Of a DNA stretch of 64,000 nt, positions 60,667 to 64,000 are shown one piece after another (within the stretch, counting starts at the first letter, position 1; each line of letters opens with the position of its first letter). This DNA comes from Rhodospirillales bacterium. Its GTDB lineage: Bacteria; Pseudomonadota; Alphaproteobacteria; Rhodospirillales_A; JACZKS01. Location: the NCBI GenBank assembly GCA_018648445.1, contig JABGRG010000007.1, positions 8,805 to 72,804 on the forward strand, given 5' to 3'. The position numbers were made by a program, and so were the translations under genes. The notes under the pieces are model-generated. The model was not told the DNA's origin. It saw only the letters and a program-made list of their open reading frames with translations, and made no database searches.

Positions 60667-61509
60667 ATGGACCCTTTGAATATTCAAAAGACCGAGCTGC
60701 ACGTCGGGGCGAAAATCGGTTTTGAATTCGTCTCCGACGTGGACGCCATAACGGACCGGTTCGTCGATGATTTTTTCGCGGAGTTCGCGGCGGCGAAAAA
60801 GGCCGGGCGAGACAAGGTTGTTTTCATTCTTCCGGTCGGGCCGGTCGGCCAGTACGACATCATCGCGCAAAAATGTAACCGCGAGAACATCAGCCTGTGC
60901 GATCTCGTCGTCATCAATATGGACGAGTATCTGGTATCCGAGACCGGCGGCTTCATTTCCAACGACGACCCTCTGAGCTTTCACAGGCATATGGAGGATC
61001 ATTTCTACGGCCTGCTGGATCCGGCGCTGGCCCCACCTGAAAATCAGCGGATATTCCCCGACCCCCACGATATTGAAAACGTCCCGGCGGCCCTGCGGCA
61101 CGATGGCGGAACCGACGTTTGTTTCGGCGGCATCGGCATTACCGGCCATGTGGCGTTTAACGACCCGCCGGAACCGGGAGAGCATTATTCGGTTGAGGAG
61201 TTCGCCAATTTACCGAGCCGCGTGGTCAGGCTGTCGCGGGAATCCCGTCTGATCAACTCGGTGACAACATCCGGCGGCAACGTGGACCGCATCCCCGAAT
61301 ACGCCGTCACCGTCGGCATGAAAGAGATTCTGGAAAGCCGTAAGGTACGCATTTACATGAACCGCCCGTGGCAGGCGGCCATGGTGCGCAAAATTCTGCA
61401 TGGCCCCATCGTGGCGCAGGTTCCCGCCTCGCTGCTACAAACGCATCCGGACGTTTACTTCGTCATATCCGATATCGTCGGCGAATTGCCGCAGCCTCAA
61501 CTTCGCTAG
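60667..61509 (+). CDS. Glucosamine-6-phosphate deaminase-like protein, altered catalytic motif
   Basis: This 280-residue protein belongs to the NagB/6-phosphogluconolactonase fold. The proton-transfer Asp is kept in INMDEYL. The active-site loop reads GGIGITGHVAFNDPP where NagB has a Gly-Asp/Asn-Asp-Gly-His motif: the catalytic Asp (Escherichia coli D141) is Thr and the E148 equivalent is Asp, while H143 is kept. The deaminase reaction may be lost or the sugar phosphate may differ. ATG 60667 has AAGG upstream. The frame to 60445 overlaps the GntR gene. It follows the GntR gene by 31 bp. Confidence 0.8.
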   Translation: MDPLNIQKTELHVGAKIGFEFVSDVDAITDRFVDDFFAEFAAAKKAGRDKVVFILPVGPVGQYDIIAQKCNRENISLCDLVVINMDEYLVSETGGFISNDDPLSFHRHMEDHFYGLLDPALAPPENQRIFPDPHDIENVPAALRHDGGTDVCFGGIGITGHVAFNDPPEPGEHYSVEEFANLPSRVVRLSRESRLINSVTTSGGNVDRIPEYAVTVGMKEILESRKVRIYMNRPWQAAMVRKILHGPIVAQVPASLLQTHPDVYFVISDIVGELPQPQLR

Positions 61510-61755
61510 AAGTTCCGGAGAGCCCTACGAGATCTGAACGATCCCAGCGTGATCCAAGAAATGTGCGGTGTCGAGCCAACTGACGCGCCGCTCGGCCGGG
61601 TTTCGGTCGCGCGCGCATGCCCTCCATTGGATGCACACAAATGTTCAAATTAAGACATTTTAGCTTATCTTTGGCGGGTGCTTTCGTCATCCCCGCTCAA
61701 TTTCTTGCCCTCCAGCACTGCCATATTCGGCATCAAATATATACATTCAGCATTT

Positions 61756-61781
61756 GACTAACTCTTAAACAAGGGTTAGTC
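61756..61781. promoter_or_regulatory. Dyad upstream of the DMT transporter gene
   Basis: GACTAACTCTT (61756-61766) pairs with AAGGGTTAGTC (61771-61781) with one G-T wobble around AAAC, 50 bp before the ATG at 61831. CATTTG (61751-61756) and a CAAATG near 61794 extend the symmetry. The 321-bp gap 61510-61830 has no other feature I can support. It is an operator or leader hairpin. Confidence 0.45.
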
Positions 61782-61830
61782 TCTAAATGTTCGCAAATGA
61801 ACTTTTTTCGGACACCGTGGCGCAGGGACA

Positions 61831-62748
61831 ATGGAAACATTCGGCACCGACCGACGTTTTATGGTTCCCTTCCTGATCGTTTCGGCGATCTGGGGCAGCA
61901 CGTGGCTGGCCACGAAAGTCGGCGTTCAGGTCGTCCCGCCGCTATTTTTCTCGGCTTCGCGCCTTCTGGTCGGCGGCGCTATTTTGCTTGCGCTGGCGGC
62001 CAGCCAGGGATCGATGTCGTGGCCGAAAGGCCGGGGGGTGTGGGTCCTCTTTCTGTCGTTCTTCGGCATTACCATTCCTTACTCGTTGCTTTTCTGGGGC
62101 GTGCTGAACGCGCCCTCGGGCCTCGCCGCCGTTGTCAATCTGGCGCTGATGCCTTTGGCTCTCTTTTCCATCGGGCTGGCCTTCGGCGAGGAAGACTACA
62201 GTCACGCCAAGGCCATCGGGGTTACCATTGGCATTGTCGGCCTGATTGTGCTCTTCGTTCCCAAGCTCATGGCCGACACCGTGCCGCCCTCGCTTTGGGG
62301 ACTGGGTGCGGTCGCCACGGGAACGGTTCTCTATTGCTTCATCTCGGTCCTCAGCCGACCGCTTCTGAAGCAATCGACCCCGACCATCATAAGCGGCTGG
62401 CTTCTGTCCTTCGGCGGCATCTTTATGATGCTTGTTTCCCTAGCAACCGAACCGGTCGGTTGGCACACACTGGCCCTTTACGCGCGGATCGAAATTTTTC
62501 TTAGCTGGTTGTATCTGGCGATCGGCGGAATGGTCATCGGTTTTTCGCTTTACACCAAGCTCATGCGCGACTGGGGTCCCAGCCGTGCTGGTCTGTACGC
62601 CTTCGTGTCGCCGGTGGTTGCGGTGTTTCTGGGCGTTGTAGTTCTGGGCGAGACATTCGGTGTCTACGAGATCGCCGGCGGCGCAATTATGTTTGGAGCG
62701 GCAGCCCTGGTCATCAGGCCGCCACAGTTAAAGGAAGCCATGACATGA
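61831..62748 (+). CDS. EamA/DMT family transporter
   Basis: This 305-residue protein has ten predicted helices as two EamA repeats. The first repeat has IWGSTWLATKVGVQVVPP (about 20-37), typical of the family, and the second has LSWLYLAIGGMVIGFSLYTKLM and the KLMRDWGPSRAG loop. DMT members export metabolites or drugs. The stop overlaps the start of the GH116 gene (ATGA), so the two are translationally coupled. Confidence 0.88.
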   Translation: METFGTDRRFMVPFLIVSAIWGSTWLATKVGVQVVPPLFFSASRLLVGGAILLALAASQGSMSWPKGRGVWVLFLSFFGITIPYSLLFWGVLNAPSGLAAVVNLALMPLALFSIGLAFGEEDYSHAKAIGVTIGIVGLIVLFVPKLMADTVPPSLWGLGAVATGTVLYCFISVLSRPLLKQSTPTIISGWLLSFGGIFMMLVSLATEPVGWHTLALYARIEIFLSWLYLAIGGMVIGFSLYTKLMRDWGPSRAGLYAFVSPVVAVFLGVVVLGETFGVYEIAGGAIMFGAAALVIRPPQLKEAMT

Positions 62749-64000
62749 CCGGCCATCCACAATTCGCCTTCACGCGCAACCTGCATGATCCGATCCCCGA
62801 AACCCGGAGCAAGGTCGAGGGCCAGCTACACGGCCCCGGTGACATGGGCGTTCCCATCGGCGGCATCGGCACCGGCGGCATTACCCAGTCCTGCCGTGGC
62901 GGCTTTAACCGCTGGTCCCTGAAAACCGGCAGTGTGAAACTGTTTCGCGAACCGGCCTGCGGCTTTGCCCTTCGGGTCGGCGACGATGCCATGGCCTTGC
63001 AGCCCGCGCCGGAAGGCGATCAGTTAAGCGCCTTTAACTGGCTTGGCCAGGATATCGACGGATCGTACACCGGCGCATTCCCCAAGGCGTGGCACGAGTA
63101 CCGCTTTGGTGCGTTGCGCGCCGTTCAGGAAAGCTATTCGCCGGTCATCCCGGGGGACGTCGACACATCCGCCCTGCCCGTCGCCGTTTTCCGCTGGCGG
63201 CTGGAAAACACCGGGTCCGAACCCATCGACGCCGCGGTAATGGCTCACTGGGCCAATATGTCCGGCTGGTTTGACGGCTGGGGAACGGAACGCCCCTATC
63301 GCCGCAACGCGGGAAACTCCAACAGCGCCATTACGAACGAGGGCTATCGCGGCGTGCTGTTCGACCGCGTGCGTTTCGACGAAGTGCCGCCCGAAGGCGT
63401 CGGCCAGTTCGCCCTTCTCGGTCAGGCCGACCCCGGCGTCGAGATCAGCGTTTGCCCGACCTTCGACGGCCTGGGCGACGGGTCTGACGTGTGGTCCGCA
63501 TTCGCCGAAACCGGCGCGGTGCCGGAAGACCTGGGTTGGTGGCTGGCCGACACGGGCTTCGCCGAAGCCGAAACCGGAATGCCCACCGGCGCAATCGCAG
63601 CACGGGTCCGGCTTGAACCCGGACAAAGCGCCCAAGTTCTGTTCTCTTTGGCCTGGGATTTGCCAATTCTCCGCTTTGGCAGTGGCCGCACCCATCAGCG
63701 CTATTACACCAAAGACTTCGGAACCGACGGCAAAAACGCCGAAGCCATCGCCGCGCGGGGACTGGGCAAGGCCGCCCGATGGTCCGACGCCATTGACGCG
63801 TGGCATACGGCCGAAATCGAAGATACCGGCGACACCAAGTTCCGCACCGGCATGCGCATCAACCAGTTGTTTTTGCTGGTCGACGGCATGACGGCGCTGA
63901 CCGCGCCCGACGCTGGTTCCGGAGAACCCAGCCATCTGGGCCTGATCGAGTGCCCGGATTACCCCTATTACAACACGCTGGATTTGTGGATTTACGCCTC
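62745..64000 (+). CDS. GH116 family glycoside hydrolase / glucosylceramidase-like (C-terminus beyond window)
   Basis: The visible 418 codons match the N-terminal beta-domain and start of the catalytic domain of GH116 enzymes (GBA2-like, formerly DUF608). The DMGVPIGGIGTGGI segment (about 33-46) and the LIECPDYPYYNTLDLW segment near the window edge are typical. The latter has the Glu that serves as nucleophile in the family and the NT-D motif. No signal peptide is seen, so a cytoplasmic place is likely. It is coupled to the DMT transporter and near a NagB-like gene, which fits a beta-glycoside or glycolipid pathway. Catalytic acid residue and C-terminus are outside the window. Confidence 0.85.
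   Translation, partial: MTGHPQFAFTRNLHDPIPETRSKVEGQLHGPGDMGVPIGGIGTGGITQSCRGGFNRWSLKTGSVKLFREPACGFALRVGDDAMALQPAPEGDQLSAFNWLGQDIDGSYTGAFPKAWHEYRFGALRAVQESYSPVIPGDVDTSALPVAVFRWRLENTGSEPIDAAVMAHWANMSGWFDGWGTERPYRRNAGNSNSAITNEGYRGVLFDRVRFDEVPPEGVGQFALLGQADPGVEISVCPTFDGLGDGSDVWSAFAETGAVPEDLGWWLADTGFAEAETGMPTGAIAARVRLEPGQSAQVLFSLAWDLPILRFGSGRTHQRYYTKDFGTDGKNAEAIAARGLGKAARWSDAIDAWHTAEIEDTGDTKFRTGMRINQLFLLVDGMTALTAPDAGSGEPSHLGLIECPDYPYYNTLDLWIYA

Noticed and set aside
61510..61830. tRNA or small RNA gene in the 321-bp gap
   Set aside because: No cloverleaf with acceptor and T-arm could be built. Only the dyad at 61756 stands out.
1..64000. Insertion sequences, integrases, prophage or defence systems
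   Set aside because: No transposase, integrase, phage structural or restriction/CRISPR-associated gene can be recognised in any frame.

Overview
The window looks like the chromosome of a free-living, metabolically versatile alphaproteobacterium, most likely of Rhodospirillales type. The reasons are high G+C with GC-rich wobble positions, an RNase E with an acidic insertion in its S1 domain and an Arg/Pro-rich tail ending in a GWW motif, an EipB/DUF1849 envelope protein, DUF1178 and SPOR proteins, and many TRAP and tripartite tricarboxylate (TTT) transporters with FCD-type GntR regulators. The genus call is inference. I see no rRNA, tRNA, insertion sequence, prophage or CRISPR array. Both ends cut a gene: PBP1A on the left and a GH116 glycosidase on the right.

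Layout. 1-13.5 kb is mostly housekeeping and envelope: PBP1A (partial), AmiC amidase, RNase E with a long structured leader, a class I aminotransferase, a lipoprotein-like gamma-glutamyltransferase homologue whose nucleophile position is Ala, a BepA-like M48 protease with TPRs, a DUF3047-like lipoprotein, a DsbA-like thioredoxin, a PDZ protein and EipB. 13.5-16.7 kb holds wecB-wecC (UDP-ManNAcA synthesis) and an SDR. 16.9-20.4 kb is a compact periplasmic sulfur module: an octaheme cytochrome of the tetrathionate-reductase family, SoxY, SoxZ and a triple-rhodanese protein, closed by a strong terminator. 20.5-29.1 kb is a glyoxylate/ureidoglycolate-like catabolic region: ureidoglycolate lyase, a DctPQM TRAP transporter, a glyoxylate aminotransferase, a giant FAD/Fe-S oxidoreductase and a GntR regulator.

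29.1-40.2 kb holds DUF1178, thioredoxin and SPOR genes, a polar amino-acid ABC transporter, a GntR regulator, and a TTT transporter (TctCBA) with a creatinase-like M24 homologue and a Gfo/Idh dehydrogenase. 40.3-48 kb is the most notable operon: NfnA/NfnB-like flavoprotein subunits, a gamma-alpha-fused 2-oxoacid:ferredoxin oxidoreductase with its beta subunit, and an unrecognised 752-residue protein capped by a single-cluster ferredoxin domain. 48.1-64 kb has a DUF4197 protein, an SsuABC-like ABC transporter, two paralogous GntR regulators, an AEC carrier, an SDR, a TAXI-TRAP transporter, a cupin, a LysE exporter, a homocitrate/isopropylmalate-synthase-like enzyme, a glucosamine-6-phosphate deaminase-like protein, a DMT transporter and a GH116 glycosidase.

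Common threads. From 20 kb on, the window is a chain of uptake-and-catabolism cassettes, several beside an FCD-GntR regulator. Every substrate-binding-protein gene that precedes its permease genes is followed by a GC-rich stem-loop in the gap, which probably sets binding protein above permease. A shared dyad (AAAAAAT-N4/5-ATTTTTT-like) recurs in the promoters around the two paralogous GntR genes and the TAXI operon and may define a local regulon.
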